64,000 bases of DNA from Paracoccus liaowanqingii (GTDB lineage Bacteria; Pseudomonadota; Alphaproteobacteria; Rhodobacterales; Rhodobacteraceae). The notes under the pieces are model-generated. The model did no database searches. It was not told where the DNA came from and saw only the letters and a program-made list of their open reading frames with translations. Of this stretch, positions 51,308 to 60,170 are shown in pieces. A program made the position numbers and the translations under genes. The number at the start of each line of letters is the position of its first letter. The stretch's first letter is position 1. The stretch is from NCBI RefSeq assembly GCF_004683865.2, contig NZ_CP038439.1, positions 1,280,501 to 1,344,500 on the forward strand, in the 5' to 3' direction.

Positions 51308-52825
51308 ATGACCGACAGCATCGCCACCGTGACCCGCGACGTTCTGGACCGCCTCGGCGTCGGATCCGCGCTGTATTCCGGCGGCACGCTGGACAGCTTC
51401 TCGCCGGTCACCGGGGAACGCATCGCGCAGCTGACCCAGCAGGGTCCGGCGGATGTCACCGCCGCCATCGACCGGGCGGCCACCGCCTTCCGCGCCTGGC
51501 GCACTGTCCCCGCGCCGCGCCGGGGCGAACTGGTCCGCCTGCTGGGCGAGGAATTGCGCGCCTCCAAGGACGATCTGGGCCGCCTCGTCTCGATCGAGGC
51601 GGGCAAGAGCCCGTCCGAGGGCGCGGGCGAGGTGCAGGAGATGATCGACATCTGCGATTTCGCCGTGGGCCTGTCGCGCCAGCTGTACGGCCTGACCATC
51701 GCCACCGAGCGTCCCGGCCACCGCATGATGGAGACCTGGCACCCGCTTGGCGTCGTGGGCGTCATCTCGGCCTTCAACTTCCCGGTCGCGGTCTGGTCGT
51801 GGAACACCGCGCTGGCGCTGGTCTGCGGCAATCCGGTCGTCTGGAAACCGTCGGAAAAGACCCCGCTGACCGCGCTGGCCTGCCAGGCGATCCTGGACCG
51901 CGCCCTGGCCCGCTTCGGCGACGCGCCCGAGGCGCTGAGCCAGGTGATCGTCGGCGGCCGCGAGACGGGCGAGGCGCTGGTCGAGGATCCGCGCGTCGCG
52001 TTGGTCTCGGCCACCGGCTCGACCCGGATGGGGCGGCAGGTGGGGCCCAAGGTGGCGGCGCGCTTCGGGCGCACGATCCTGGAGCTGGGCGGCAACAATG
52101 CGGGGATCGTCTGCCCCTCGGCCGATCTGGACATGGCGCTGCGCGCCATCGCCTTCGGCGCGATGGGCACGGCGGGCCAGCGCTGCACGACGATGCGGCG
52201 GCTGTTCGTCCATGACAGCGTCTATGACCAGCTGGTGCCGGGGCTGGTCAAGGCCTACGCCTCGGTCACGGTGGGCAACCCGCTGACGACGCCCGCGCTG
52301 GTCGGCCCGCTGGTCGACCGCGCGGCCCATGACGCCATGCAGGCGGCGCTTCAGGCCGCAACGGCCGCGGGCGGCACCGTCCATGGCGGCACCCGCGTCC
52401 CCGAGGCTGGCCCCGAGGCCGCCTTCTACGTCCGCCCCGCGCTGGTCGAGATGCCCGCCCAGACCGGCCCGGTGCTGGAGGAGACCTTCGCGCCGATCCT
52501 CTACGTGATGCGCTACGGCGATCTGGACGACGCGATCGACCAGCACAATGCGGTCGGCGCGGGCCTCTCGTCCTCGATCTTCACCACCGACCTGCGCGAG
52601 GCCGAGACGTTCCTGTCCGCGGCGGGGTCCGATTGCGGCATCGCCAACGTGAACATCGGCACCTCGGGCGCCGAGATCGGCGGGGCCTTCGGCGGCGAGA
52701 AGGAGACCGGCGGCGGGCGCGAAAGCGGCTCGGACGCGTGGAAGGGCTACATGCGCCGCGCCACCAACACGATCAACTACTCGCGCGAGCTGCCCCTGGC
52801 GCAGGGCGTCAGCTTCGACATCTGA
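51308..52825 (+). CDS. amaB: L-piperidine-6-carboxylate (alpha-aminoadipic semialdehyde) dehydrogenase
   Basis: A 505-residue ALDH of the antiquitin (ALDH7) class. Seen: FNFPVAVWSWN, GNPVVWKPSEKTPL, ATGSTRMGRQVGPKVAARFGRTILELGGNNAGIV (catalytic Glu), AMGTAGQRCTTMRRLFVH (catalytic Cys) and the ALDH7 hallmark NVNIGTSGAEIGGAFGGEKETGGGRESGSD that fixes aminoadipate. It oxidises the piperidine-6-carboxylate/aminoadipic semialdehyde from lysine or pipecolate to 2-aminoadipate with NAD+. It lies 187 bases after the oxidase gene and 31 bases before the class IV gene. Confidence 0.93.
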   Translation: MTDSIATVTRDVLDRLGVGSALYSGGTLDSFSPVTGERIAQLTQQGPADVTAAIDRAATAFRAWRTVPAPRRGELVRLLGEELRASKDDLGRLVSIEAGKSPSEGAGEVQEMIDICDFAVGLSRQLYGLTIATERPGHRMMETWHPLGVVGVISAFNFPVAVWSWNTALALVCGNPVVWKPSEKTPLTALACQAILDRALARFGDAPEALSQVIVGGRETGEALVEDPRVALVSATGSTRMGRQVGPKVAARFGRTILELGGNNAGIVCPSADLDMALRAIAFGAMGTAGQRCTTMRRLFVHDSVYDQLVPGLVKAYASVTVGNPLTTPALVGPLVDRAAHDAMQAALQAATAAGGTVHGGTRVPEAGPEAAFYVRPALVEMPAQTGPVLEETFAPILYVMRYGDLDDAIDQHNAVGAGLSSSIFTTDLREAETFLSAAGSDCGIANVNIGTSGAEIGGAFGGEKETGGGRESGSDAWKGYMRRATNTINYSRELPLAQGVSFDI

Positions 52826-52856
52826 CCCGCACCACATCCCGAGGGAAGGCCGCATC

Positions 52857-53771
52857 ATGACCCCGCTCAGCAGTTCCTCGTCGCAAAGCTATGTGAAGGA
52901 TCTCCGCAACGAGGGGGTGCAGATCTATGTGAACGGCGAGTTCTTCCCCCGCGATCAGGCGAAGGTGTCGATCTTCGATGCGGGCTTCGTGCTGGGCGAC
53001 GGCATCTGGGAGGGCATCCGCCTGATCGACGGGCGCCTTCTGGCCATCGATGACCATATCGACCGCCTCTATGAGGGCGCGACGGCGATCCAGCTGGACA
53101 TCGGCTTCACCAAGGCCGGGCTGGTCGACGAGATCTGGAAATGCTTGCGCCACAACGACATGCAGGACGGCGTGCATATCCGCATCATGATCTCGCGCGG
53201 GGTGAAATCGACGCCGAACCAGGACCCGCGCTTCATCACCGGCGGCGCCACCATCGTCATCGTGGCCGAATGGAAGCAGCCGAACCCGGCGCTGAAGGAG
53301 ACCGGGATGACGCTGATGACCTTGACCATCCGCTGTTCCACGCCGGACGTGTTCGACCTGCGCCTGAACTCGCATTCGCGGCTGAACTTCATCCAGGCGC
53401 TGCTGCAGGCGATCAACATGGGCGCGGACGAGGCGCTGATGCTGGACGACCGGGGCTTCGTCGCCTCGTGCAACTCGACCAACTTCTTCATCTTCCGGGG
53501 CGACGAGCTGTGGACCTCGGACGGGCTGACCTGCTTCAACGGCATCACCCGCAAGGCCGCCATCCGGCTGTGGCGGCAGGCGGGGCTGACGGTGCGCGAG
53601 GCGCCCTTCACCCTGGCGCAGGTCTATTCCGCCGACGAGGCCTTCGTCACCGGGACGCTTGGCGGGATCACCCCGGTGGCGACCATCGACGGGCGGCCCA
53701 TCGGGGATGGCCGTCCCGGGCCGCGCACCGCCCGGATGAACGCGCTCTATCAGGACTATCTGGCGGGCTGA
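52857..53771 (+). CDS. class IV aminotransferase homologue lacking catalytic Lys and Glu
   Basis: A 304-residue protein with the class IV (branched-chain/D-amino-acid) transaminase fold: IYVNGEFFPRDQAKVSIFDAGFVLGDGIWEGIRLIDGRLLAIDDHIDRL at the N-terminus and GITRKAAIRLWRQAGLTV with VTGTLGGITPVATIDGRPIGDG at the C-terminus. At the place where the family has the PLP lysine (K-S-x-N-R-L-N) it reads N171-S-H-S-R-L-N, and the pyridine-N1 glutamate motif (V-x-E-G) reads VASC. Transamination by the normal mechanism seems unlikely. It follows amaB closely, so it is probably cotranscribed and may act in the same pathway. Confidence 0.87.
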   Translation: MTPLSSSSSQSYVKDLRNEGVQIYVNGEFFPRDQAKVSIFDAGFVLGDGIWEGIRLIDGRLLAIDDHIDRLYEGATAIQLDIGFTKAGLVDEIWKCLRHNDMQDGVHIRIMISRGVKSTPNQDPRFITGGATIVIVAEWKQPNPALKETGMTLMTLTIRCSTPDVFDLRLNSHSRLNFIQALLQAINMGADEALMLDDRGFVASCNSTNFFIFRGDELWTSDGLTCFNGITRKAAIRLWRQAGLTVREAPFTLAQVYSADEAFVTGTLGGITPVATIDGRPIGDGRPGPRTARMNALYQDYLAG

Positions 53772-53797
53772 CCCCTGCAGGCCCGCCCGTGCAGGAT

Positions 53798-53826
53798 GAC
53801 CCGCCCGCAAGGCCGGTCGCTTTTTT
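53798..53826 (+). terminator. Rho-independent terminator after the class IV gene
   Basis: A stem GACCCGCC/GGCCGGTC with one mismatch and a CGCAA loop, followed by CGC and six T. It lies 27 bases after the stop codon and ends the lysine-type cluster before the polyol dehydrogenase gene. Confidence 0.7.
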
Positions 53827-53936
53827 CCCCTTGCACGAACTCCGTGGCGAATTTCCGCCCGGCGACATTGACAGGCGGCGGCCCCGGCGGTCCTGCTGGC
53901 ACCGAACTGTCACGACCCACAGGGGAGGGGATCATC

Positions 53937-54980
53937 ATGGCGAAATCACTGGTGCTGGAACGCAAGGGCCAGCTGTCGCTGCGCGAGATCGCGCTGGACA
54001 CGGATCTGGGGCCGGACGATGTGCGCATCGCCATCCGCACGGTCGGGGTCTGCGGATCGGACGTGCACTACTATACCCACGGCAAGATCGGCCCCTTCGT
54101 CGTCAACGAGCCGATGGTGCTGGGCCATGAGGCCTCGGGCGTGGTGACCGAGGTCGGCGCGCAGGTCCGCCATCTGAAGCCCGGCGACCGCGTCTGCATG
54201 GAGCCGGGCATTCCCGACCCGACCTCGCGCGCGGCCAAGATGGGGATCTACAACGTCGATCCCGCCGTGCGCTTCTGGGCGACCCCGCCGGTCCATGGCT
54301 GCCTGACGCCGCATGTGGTCCATCCGGCGGCCTATACCTACCTTCTGCCCGACACCGTCTCCTTCGCCGAGGGCGCGATGGTCGAGCCCTTCGCCATCGG
54401 CATGCAGGCCGCGCTGCGCGCCCGCATCCAGCCGGGCGACATCGGCATGGTCACCGGCGCCGGTCCCATCGGCATGATGACCGCGCTGGCCGCGCTGGCC
54501 GGGGGCTGCGCCAAGGTCTATGTGGCCGATCTGGCCCAGCCCAAGCTGGACATCATCGCCGCCTATCCCGGCATCGAGACGATCAACATCCGCCAGACCC
54601 CCCCGGCCGAGGCCATCGCCGACGCCACGGCCGGATGGGGCGCGGACGTGGTCTTCGAATGCTCGGGCGCGGCGCCTGCGGTGCTGGGCCTGCCGCAGCT
54701 GGCCCGGCCGGGCGGCACGATCGTGCTGGTGGGCATGCCGGTCGATCCGGTGCCCGTCGACATCGTGGGCCTGCAGGCGCGCGAGCTGCGGGTCGAGACG
54801 GTCTTCCGCTATGCCAATGTCTATGACCGCGCCATCGCGCTGATCGGGGCGGGCAAGGTGGATCTGAAGCAGCTGATCTCGCTGACGATGCCCTTCGCCG
54901 ACAGCATCGCCGCCTTCGACCGCGCCGCCGAGGGCCGCGAGACCGACGTCAAGATCCAGATCGAGATGCCCGACGCCTGA
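53937..54980 (+). CDS. zinc-dependent polyol dehydrogenase (xylitol/sorbitol dehydrogenase-like)
   Basis: A 347-residue medium-chain dehydrogenase. Zinc ligands: Cys in [17 protein letters not shown], His-Glu in [11 protein letters not shown] and Glu in [12 protein letters not shown]. The NAD motif is [17 protein letters not shown] (residues about 174-190). Compared with most MDRs the four-Cys structural zinc loop is replaced by [19 protein letters not shown], the xylitol/sorbitol dehydrogenase form (D-xylulose reductase). It oxidises a polyol to a ketose. GGAGGGG precedes the ATG. It has its own transcript after a terminator. Confidence 0.9.
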   Translation: MAKSLVLERKGQLSLREIALDTDLGPDDVRIAIRTVGVCGSDVHYYTHGKIGPFVVNEPMVLGHEASGVVTEVGAQVRHLKPGDRVCMEPGIPDPTSRAAKMGIYNVDPAVRFWATPPVHGCLTPHVVHPAAYTYLLPDTVSFAEGAMVEPFAIGMQAALRARIQPGDIGMVTGAGPIGMMTALAALAGGCAKVYVADLAQPKLDIIAAYPGIETINIRQTPPAEAIADATAGWGADVVFECSGAAPAVLGLPQLARPGGTIVLVGMPVDPVPVDIVGLQARELRVETVFRYANVYDRAIALIGAGKVDLKQLISLTMPFADSIAAFDRAAEGRETDVKIQIEMPDA

Positions 54981-55207
54981 TCCCGGCAGCCCCCCGCCGC
55001 GACGCACCGGAAGAGGGGTATCGCGGAGGGGGCGCCGACCCCGTCCGGCCGCCCTCGGGATGGCCGGGCAGCGGCGGCGCCTTGGGTCCCCGTGCCGCCT
55101 TCCTGCGAACGCCCGGAAACAACCTCAACGAGAGCCCAGATTTCCTGCATCCAAATCCGGGGCAGGGGCGTTACAGGCGCAACGGCCCTTGTTCCCGGAA
55201 TGCCCCC

Positions 55208-56041
55208 ATGTCGATCTCTACCCCCATCGCCGCCACGGGCACCTGCCCGGTCAAGTCCCTGCTGCGCCGCCCCGGCGGGGCACTGGCGCTGCTGACCGGC
55301 ACGCAAGGAGGCTTTCCCCGGCGTCCCGGCGCGATGATGGCGCTCTGGCCTGACGGCCAGCGCGTGGGCAGGCTGGGCGCGGGCTGCATCGACGGCGACA
55401 TCGCCGCGCATCTGGATCGGCCGGGCCCGGTGACGCGGCTGACCTATGGCGTGGGCGGCCCGGTCGACCTGCCGCTGCCCTGCGGCGGCAGCGTCGACAT
55501 CGCGCTGATCCACCGCCCCGATCCCGACTGGCTGGGCGCCATCTGGGACGACCGCATCCGCCGCCGCTCGGGCCAGTGGTGCGTGAACCTGCAGACCGGC
55601 CATCCCTGCCGGGCCGAGGCGCCCGATGCCGCCGATTTCGCCCTGACGCTGCCGCCCCCGCCCGCCTTCCAGATCCACGGAGAGGGGGACGAGGCGCAGG
55701 CCCTCACCGCCTTAGTCGCCGCGCTGGACATGCCGATCCTGGGACAGGAGGCACGCCCCGACGCCTACAGCGCTGTGGTCACCCTCTTTCACGACCATGA
55801 CCGGGAACTGCCCGCCCTGACCCGCGCCCTGCAATCGCCGGCCTTCTATATCGGCGCGCTCGGCTCGCAGCGCGCCCGCGCCGCCCGCCATGCGGCCTTG
55901 GCGCAGCAGGGTGTGGATGCGCAGACGCTGTCCCGCCTGCGCGGCCCGATCGGTGTCGTCTCGCCCGCCCGCGATCCGCGCCTGATCGCCGCCTCGACCC
56001 TGACCGAGATCCTGGCGGCCTACGAGGCGCTGACCGCGTGA
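55208..56041 (+). CDS. xdhC: XdhC-family molybdenum cofactor chaperone
   Basis: A 277-residue protein of the XdhC/CoxI family, which takes sulfurated molybdenum cofactor to xanthine-dehydrogenase-type enzymes. Domain 1: ALALLTGTQGGFPRRPGAMMALWPDGQRVGRLGAGCIDGDI with the conserved Cys; Rossmann-like domain 2: AFYIGALGSQRARAARHAALAQQG and DPRLIAASTLTEILAAY. It overlaps mocA by 4 bases. No xanthine dehydrogenase structural genes are present in the window. Confidence 0.88.
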   Translation: MSISTPIAATGTCPVKSLLRRPGGALALLTGTQGGFPRRPGAMMALWPDGQRVGRLGAGCIDGDIAAHLDRPGPVTRLTYGVGGPVDLPLPCGGSVDIALIHRPDPDWLGAIWDDRIRRRSGQWCVNLQTGHPCRAEAPDAADFALTLPPPPAFQIHGEGDEAQALTALVAALDMPILGQEARPDAYSAVVTLFHDHDRELPALTRALQSPAFYIGALGSQRARAARHAALAQQGVDAQTLSRLRGPIGVVSPARDPRLIAASTLTEILAAYEALTA

Positions 56042-56583
56042 TCCGCACAGGGCTCCTGCTGGCCGCCGGCGCCTCGCGCCGCTTCGGCCCGCAGGACAAG
56101 CTGCTGGCGCCGCTCGGGGGCCGACCGCTGGTCACCCATGCCGCCTGTGCCCTGCGCGGCACCCCCTTGGACCACCGCATCGCCGTCATCGCCAATCCCG
56201 CGCTGGTGCCGCTGCTCGACGGGTTCCGGATCGTCCTGATCCCCGTTGGCGGCCAGCAATCCGACAGCCTGCGCGCGGGGCTTGGGGAGGCTGGCCAACC
56301 CGACCGCCTGCTCATCGCCTTGGGCGACATGCCCGACGTGACCGCCGCCCATCTGACGCGCATCCTGACCGCTGCCACCGACGATCTGCCCTCCTGCAGC
56401 CATGACGGCACCGCCTCGCTGCCCCCCGCCTGCTTTCCGCAGGCCCGTCTGGCCGCCCTGCAAACCCTGACCGGAGATCAGGGCGCCGCCCGTCTCCTCC
56501 GAGACCTGCCAGCGGCCCAACATATCGACGCACCACGTCTGCTGCGCGACATCGACACGCCCGGCCAGATCGCCCCAACCTGA
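56038..56583 (+). CDS. mocA: MocA/MobA-like molybdopterin cytidylyltransferase
   Basis: A 181-residue nucleotidyltransferase starting at GTG. LLLAAGASRRFGPQDKLLAPLGGRPLV is the nucleotide-binding signature (G-x-S-x-R-F-G-x-x-K), LIALGDMPDVTAAHL the Mg2+ site, and QTLTGDQGAARLL a conserved end motif. It adds CMP (or a similar nucleotide) to molybdopterin for molybdenum hydroxylases. Its overlap with xdhC indicates a two-step cofactor service operon for a distant hydroxylase. Confidence 0.9.
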   Translation: MIRTGLLLAAGASRRFGPQDKLLAPLGGRPLVTHAACALRGTPLDHRIAVIANPALVPLLDGFRIVLIPVGGQQSDSLRAGLGEAGQPDRLLIALGDMPDVTAAHLTRILTAATDDLPSCSHDGTASLPPACFPQARLAALQTLTGDQGAARLLRDLPAAQHIDAPRLLRDIDTPGQIAPT

Positions 56584-56615
56584 CCTTTCATCTTGGGAAA
56601 AATATCCCGCGGGGG

Positions 56616-56642
56616 GGCCGGGGGGCGCGAAGCCCCCCGGCC
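56616..56642. terminator. strong hairpin between mocA and atf
   Basis: An 11-base-pair stem GGCCGGGGGGC / GCCCCCCGGCC around GCGAA, between two convergent genes. The form (G-run, GCGAA loop, C-run) recurs widely in Rhodobacteraceae genomes as an intergenic palindrome and terminator. Confidence 0.65.
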
Positions 56643-56661
56643 ATCGCGGGACGTATGAGCC

Positions 56662-58032
56662 TCAGCCCAGCACCTCGGCCACCGCCTCCGCCGTCACGTC
56701 GACGATCGTGTCGGCCTCCTCGCGCGTCAGGCACAGGGGCGGGGCAAAGCCTAGGATGTCGCCCTGCGGCATGGCGCGGGCGATGACGCCGCGCTTGACC
56801 ATCGCGGCCACGACCTTGGCGCCCTTGCCCTCGGCGGCGTCGAAGAACGTCCGCGCATCGCGGTCGGCCATCAGCTCGACCGCACACAGCATCCCCTCGC
56901 CCCGCACCTCGCCCACATGGGGGTGATCGCCCAAGGCGGCGGTCATCCGTTCGTTCAGATAGGCGCCGACCGTGCCCGCGTTCTCGACCAGCCCCAGGCT
57001 GTCGATCAGCGTCAGGTTGGCGACCCCGGCGGCGGCGCCGATGGGATGGGCGGAATAGGTCCAGCCATGGCCCATGACCCCGTTCTCGTCGGTGCCGCGC
57101 GCCAGCACGTCCCACATGCGCTGCCCCACGATCGAGGCCGACAGCGGCGCATAGGCCGAGGTCAGGCCCTTGGCGCTGGTGATCAGGTCGGGCTTCATGC
57201 CGTAGTGATCCGACCCGAACATGGTGCCGAGGCGGCCAAAGCCCGTCACCACCTCGTCGGCGATCAGCAGGATGTCATGGGCGTCCAGCACCGCCTGGAT
57301 GGCGGGCCAGTAGCCTGCGGGCGGGGGCACGATGCCGCCCGTGCCCAGCACCGGCTCGCCGATGAAGGCGGCGATGGTGTCGGCGCCCTCGGCCTGGATC
57401 AGCGCCTCCAGCTTGTCGACGCAATAGCCCACGAAGTCGCCCTCGGACATCGAGGCGTCGGGGCGGCGGAAGTAATAGGGCGCCTCGGTATGGATCACCT
57501 GCTCCAGCGGCAGGTCGAACTTCTTGTGGAACAGGTCGAGGCCGGTCAGCGAGCCGGTCATCAGCCCCGACCCGTGATAGCCGCGCCAGCGGCTGATGAT
57601 CTTCTTCTTCTTCGGGCGGCCCAGGATGTTGTTGTAGTACCAGACCAGCTTGATGTTGGTCTCGTTCGCATCCGATCCCGACAGGCCGAAATAGACCCGC
57701 GCCATGCCCTCCGGCGCGCGGTCCATGACCATCTTGGCCAGCGTGATCGAGGCCTCGGTGCCGTGGCCGGCATAGGAGTGGTAATAGGCCAGCTCGCGCG
57801 CCTGGTCGGCAATCGCCTCGGCGATCTCCTGGCGGCCATAGCCCACGTTCACGCAGTAGAGGCCCGCGAAGCCGTCCAGCAGCCTGTTGCCGTCACGGTC
57901 GGTGATGTGGCAGCCCTCGCCGCCGGTGACGATGCGCTGCGGCGCCTCGCCGCGCGCGAATTGCGCCAGATGGGTCGAGGGGTGGAAGAAGTTCTCGCGG
58001 TCCCATTTCGCCAGTTCGTCATTGGTCAGCAT
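56662..58032 (-). CDS. atf: class III aminotransferase of the ectoine-degradation locus
   Basis: A 456-residue PLP enzyme. [63 protein letters not shown] and the PLP lysine in [17 protein letters not shown] are all present. In the ectoine/hydroxyectoine pathway a transaminase of this kind (Atf/DoeD) converts 2,4-diaminobutyrate to aspartate semialdehyde. Its neighbours ssd, asnC, enuR and uehABC support this assignment. The start at 58032 follows GAGGAG by 6 bases. It lies 10 bases after ssd, same operon. Confidence 0.9.
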   Translation of the reverse strand: MLTNDELAKWDRENFFHPSTHLAQFARGEAPQRIVTGGEGCHITDRDGNRLLDGFAGLYCVNVGYGRQEIAEAIADQARELAYYHSYAGHGTEASITLAKMVMDRAPEGMARVYFGLSGSDANETNIKLVWYYNNILGRPKKKKIISRWRGYHGSGLMTGSLTGLDLFHKKFDLPLEQVIHTEAPYYFRRPDASMSEGDFVGYCVDKLEALIQAEGADTIAAFIGEPVLGTGGIVPPPAGYWPAIQAVLDAHDILLIADEVVTGFGRLGTMFGSDHYGMKPDLITSAKGLTSAYAPLSASIVGQRMWDVLARGTDENGVMGHGWTYSAHPIGAAAGVANLTLIDSLGLVENAGTVGAYLNERMTAALGDHPHVGEVRGEGMLCAVELMADRDARTFFDAAEGKGAKVVAAMVKRGVIARAMPQGDILGFAPPLCLTREEADTIVDVTAEAVAEVLG

Positions 58033-58042
58033 CGTCATCTCC

Positions 58043-59502
58043 TCAGGCCCAATCGCGGCACACATACTTGATTTCGGTGAAGGCCTCGAGCCCCTGCCGG
58101 GCGCCCTCGCGGCCGATCCCGGACTGCTTCATCCCCCCGAAGGGGATCGGCGCGCCGGTGACCTTGGTGCGGTTCACGGCGACCATGCCGTATTGCAACG
58201 CCCGGCTCACGCGATAGATCCGGCGCGGGTCCAGGCTGTGGACATAGGCCACCAGCCCGTATTCGCTGGCATTGGCGCGCGCGATCACCTCGTCCTCGGT
58301 TTCGAAGACCGACAGGGCGGCGACGGGACCGAAGGTCTCCTCGCGCATGATCAGGGCGTCGTCGGTCACGTCGGCCAGCACGGTCGGCTGGAAGAACAGC
58401 GGCCCCAGATCCTGCGCGACCCCGCCCCGGTCAGCAGACGTGCGCCGTGGGACAGCGCGTCCTCGACATGGGCCTCCTGCTTGGCGATCTGGCGGTCGTG
58501 GATCAGCGGACCCAGATCGCCGTCCTGCATGCCGGGCGCCAGGGTCAGTTTCTCGACCGCCGCGGTGAAGCGGGCGCAGAAGTCGTCATAGACGGGACGG
58601 TGAATGTAGAAGCGGTTGGCGCCCAGGCAATCCTGACCCGAGGTGGCGAACTTGGCCTTGACGGCCTCGGTCACGGCGCGGTCCAGATCGCAGCCCTCGA
58701 ACACAATGAAGGGCGCGTGGCCGCCCAGCTCCAGCACCAGCCGCTTCACCGTGTCGGCCGACTGGCGATAGAGCAGTCGCCCGACTTCCGTGGAGCCGGT
58801 GAAGGACAGCGCGCGGACCCGGGCGTCGCCCGTCCATTCGCCCACGATGGTCGCGGCGTCGCCGATGACGGTGTTCACGACGCCCTCGGGGAAGCCCGCG
58901 CGCCGTGCCAGCACGGCCAGCGCCAGCGCCGACAGGGGCGTCTCGGCGGACGGGTGGATCACCACCGTGCAGCCCGCGCCCAGGGCGGCGGCGGCCTTGC
59001 GGGTGATCATCGCGCAGGGGAAGTTCCAGGGCGTGATCAGGGCGGCGACGCCCACGGGTTCGCGCCACAGCTCCATCTCGGCATCGGGCAGGTGGCTGGT
59101 CACGCCCTCGATATTGGGGCGCAGCGCCTCCTCGGCATAGAAGGCCACGAAGCTGGCGGCATAGTCGATCTCGCCGCGCGCCTCGCTGACGGGCTTGCCC
59201 TGTTCGGCGGTCATGATGCGGGCCAGGTCCTCGCGCGCCTCCAGGATCATCGCGTGCCAGCGGTGCAGGATGGTGGCGCGGTGCTGGGGCAGCATGGCCG
59301 ACCAGGCGGGGAAGGCGGCATGGGCCGCATCCACCGCCGCCCGGGCGCCGGCCGCGTCGCTGACGGCGACCTGCGCGACCAGCGCGCCGGTGGCGGGATC
59401 GCGAACGGCCAGGCGCCCCTGGGCGGGAAAGTCGCCGCGTCCGGGCAGCAGCCCGTGATCGGCCAGCCGTTCGGTCAGTTGGCTCTGGTGGTCGTCGAAC
59501 AT
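58043..59502 (-). pseudogene. ssd: aldehyde dehydrogenase of the ectoine locus, interrupted by a frameshift
   Basis: An NAD(P)-dependent ALDH of the succinate/aspartate-semialdehyde class. The first frame (59502 to about 58430) gives WNFPCAMITRKAAAALGAGCTVV, LSFTGSTEVGRLL, LELGGHAPFIVFEGCDL and the catalytic Cys in SGQDCLGANR. The rest (LFFQPTVLADVTDDALIMREETFGPV to [10 protein letters not shown]) is in another frame. Adding one base in the C-runs at 58420-58428 restores a normal protein of about 486 residues through GAGVAQDLGPL. Either the gene is inactive or the sequence has a homopolymer error. AGAGG precedes the start. It is cotranscribed with atf. Confidence 0.88.
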
Positions 59503-59619
59503 CTCTCACCTCTCTTGGTCTTGCCGCATCATGACGCAGGGCTTGCAGGGGATTTGCCTGTTCGGGACCAGGGGGGCAGAGGATTCCTCTGTTGTGGCGC
59601 GCGCCCGCCGGGGATTTCT

Positions 59620-60105
59620 CTAGCCCAGCAGGGCCGAGGCCGGGGGCTGGTCCTTGACCGGCTTGGTGACGATATAGCTGAAATAGCGCCGCACCCCGGC
59701 CCGGCTGTCCAAGAGCCCGTCCATCAGCGCCTGGAAGGCCGCCACGTCGGGCGCGATCACCTGCATCAGGTAGTCGTAGCCGCCGCCGATGGCCCAGCAG
59801 CCGGTGACGGCATCGGTGCGCGCGATCACCCGTTCGAACATCTGGAAGCTTTCGGCGCGGTGGCTGTCCAGCTCGACCGTGACGAAGACCTGCACATGCG
59901 GCCCGAGCGCCGCCAGATCGACCTGCGCCCGGTAGCCCCGGATCAGGCCCGCCTGCTCCAGCCGTCGCATGCGGTCCCAGCAGGGGGTGGGCGACAGGTT
60001 CACGCGGGCGGCCAGGTCGGTCTTGGCGATGCGCCCCTCGCGCGACAGGATCGCCAGGATGGCGATGTCGCGGTCGTCCAGGCGGGGGCTGCGGGGCGGG
60101 ATCAT
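59620..60105 (-). CDS. asnC: Lrp/AsnC-family regulator of the ectoine locus
   Basis: About 161 residues. The N-terminal helix-turn-helix DRDIAILAILSREGRIAKTDLAARVNLSPTPCWDRMRRLEQAGLIRGY is followed by the RAM effector domain (VQVFVTVELDSHR, VTGCWAIGGGYDYLMQVIAPDVAAFQALMD). In Ruegeria pomeroyi an asnC gene sits between the eut genes and ssd-atf and responds to ectoine catabolites; DoeX is the Halomonas equivalent. The start at 60105 is inferred from alignment to the HTH. It is divergent from enuR with only 65 bases between starts. Confidence 0.9.
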   Translation of the reverse strand: MIPPRSPRLDDRDIAILAILSREGRIAKTDLAARVNLSPTPCWDRMRRLEQAGLIRGYRAQVDLAALGPHVQVFVTVELDSHRAESFQMFERVIARTDAVTGCWAIGGGYDYLMQVIAPDVAAFQALMDGLLDSRAGVRRYFSYIVTKPVKDQPPASALLG

Positions 60106-60170
60106 GGGGGCGGTTGTTCCCGCCGCCGCGCGGCTTGTCAATCGGGCCCGGCCACGCGATCCTGCGGGCC

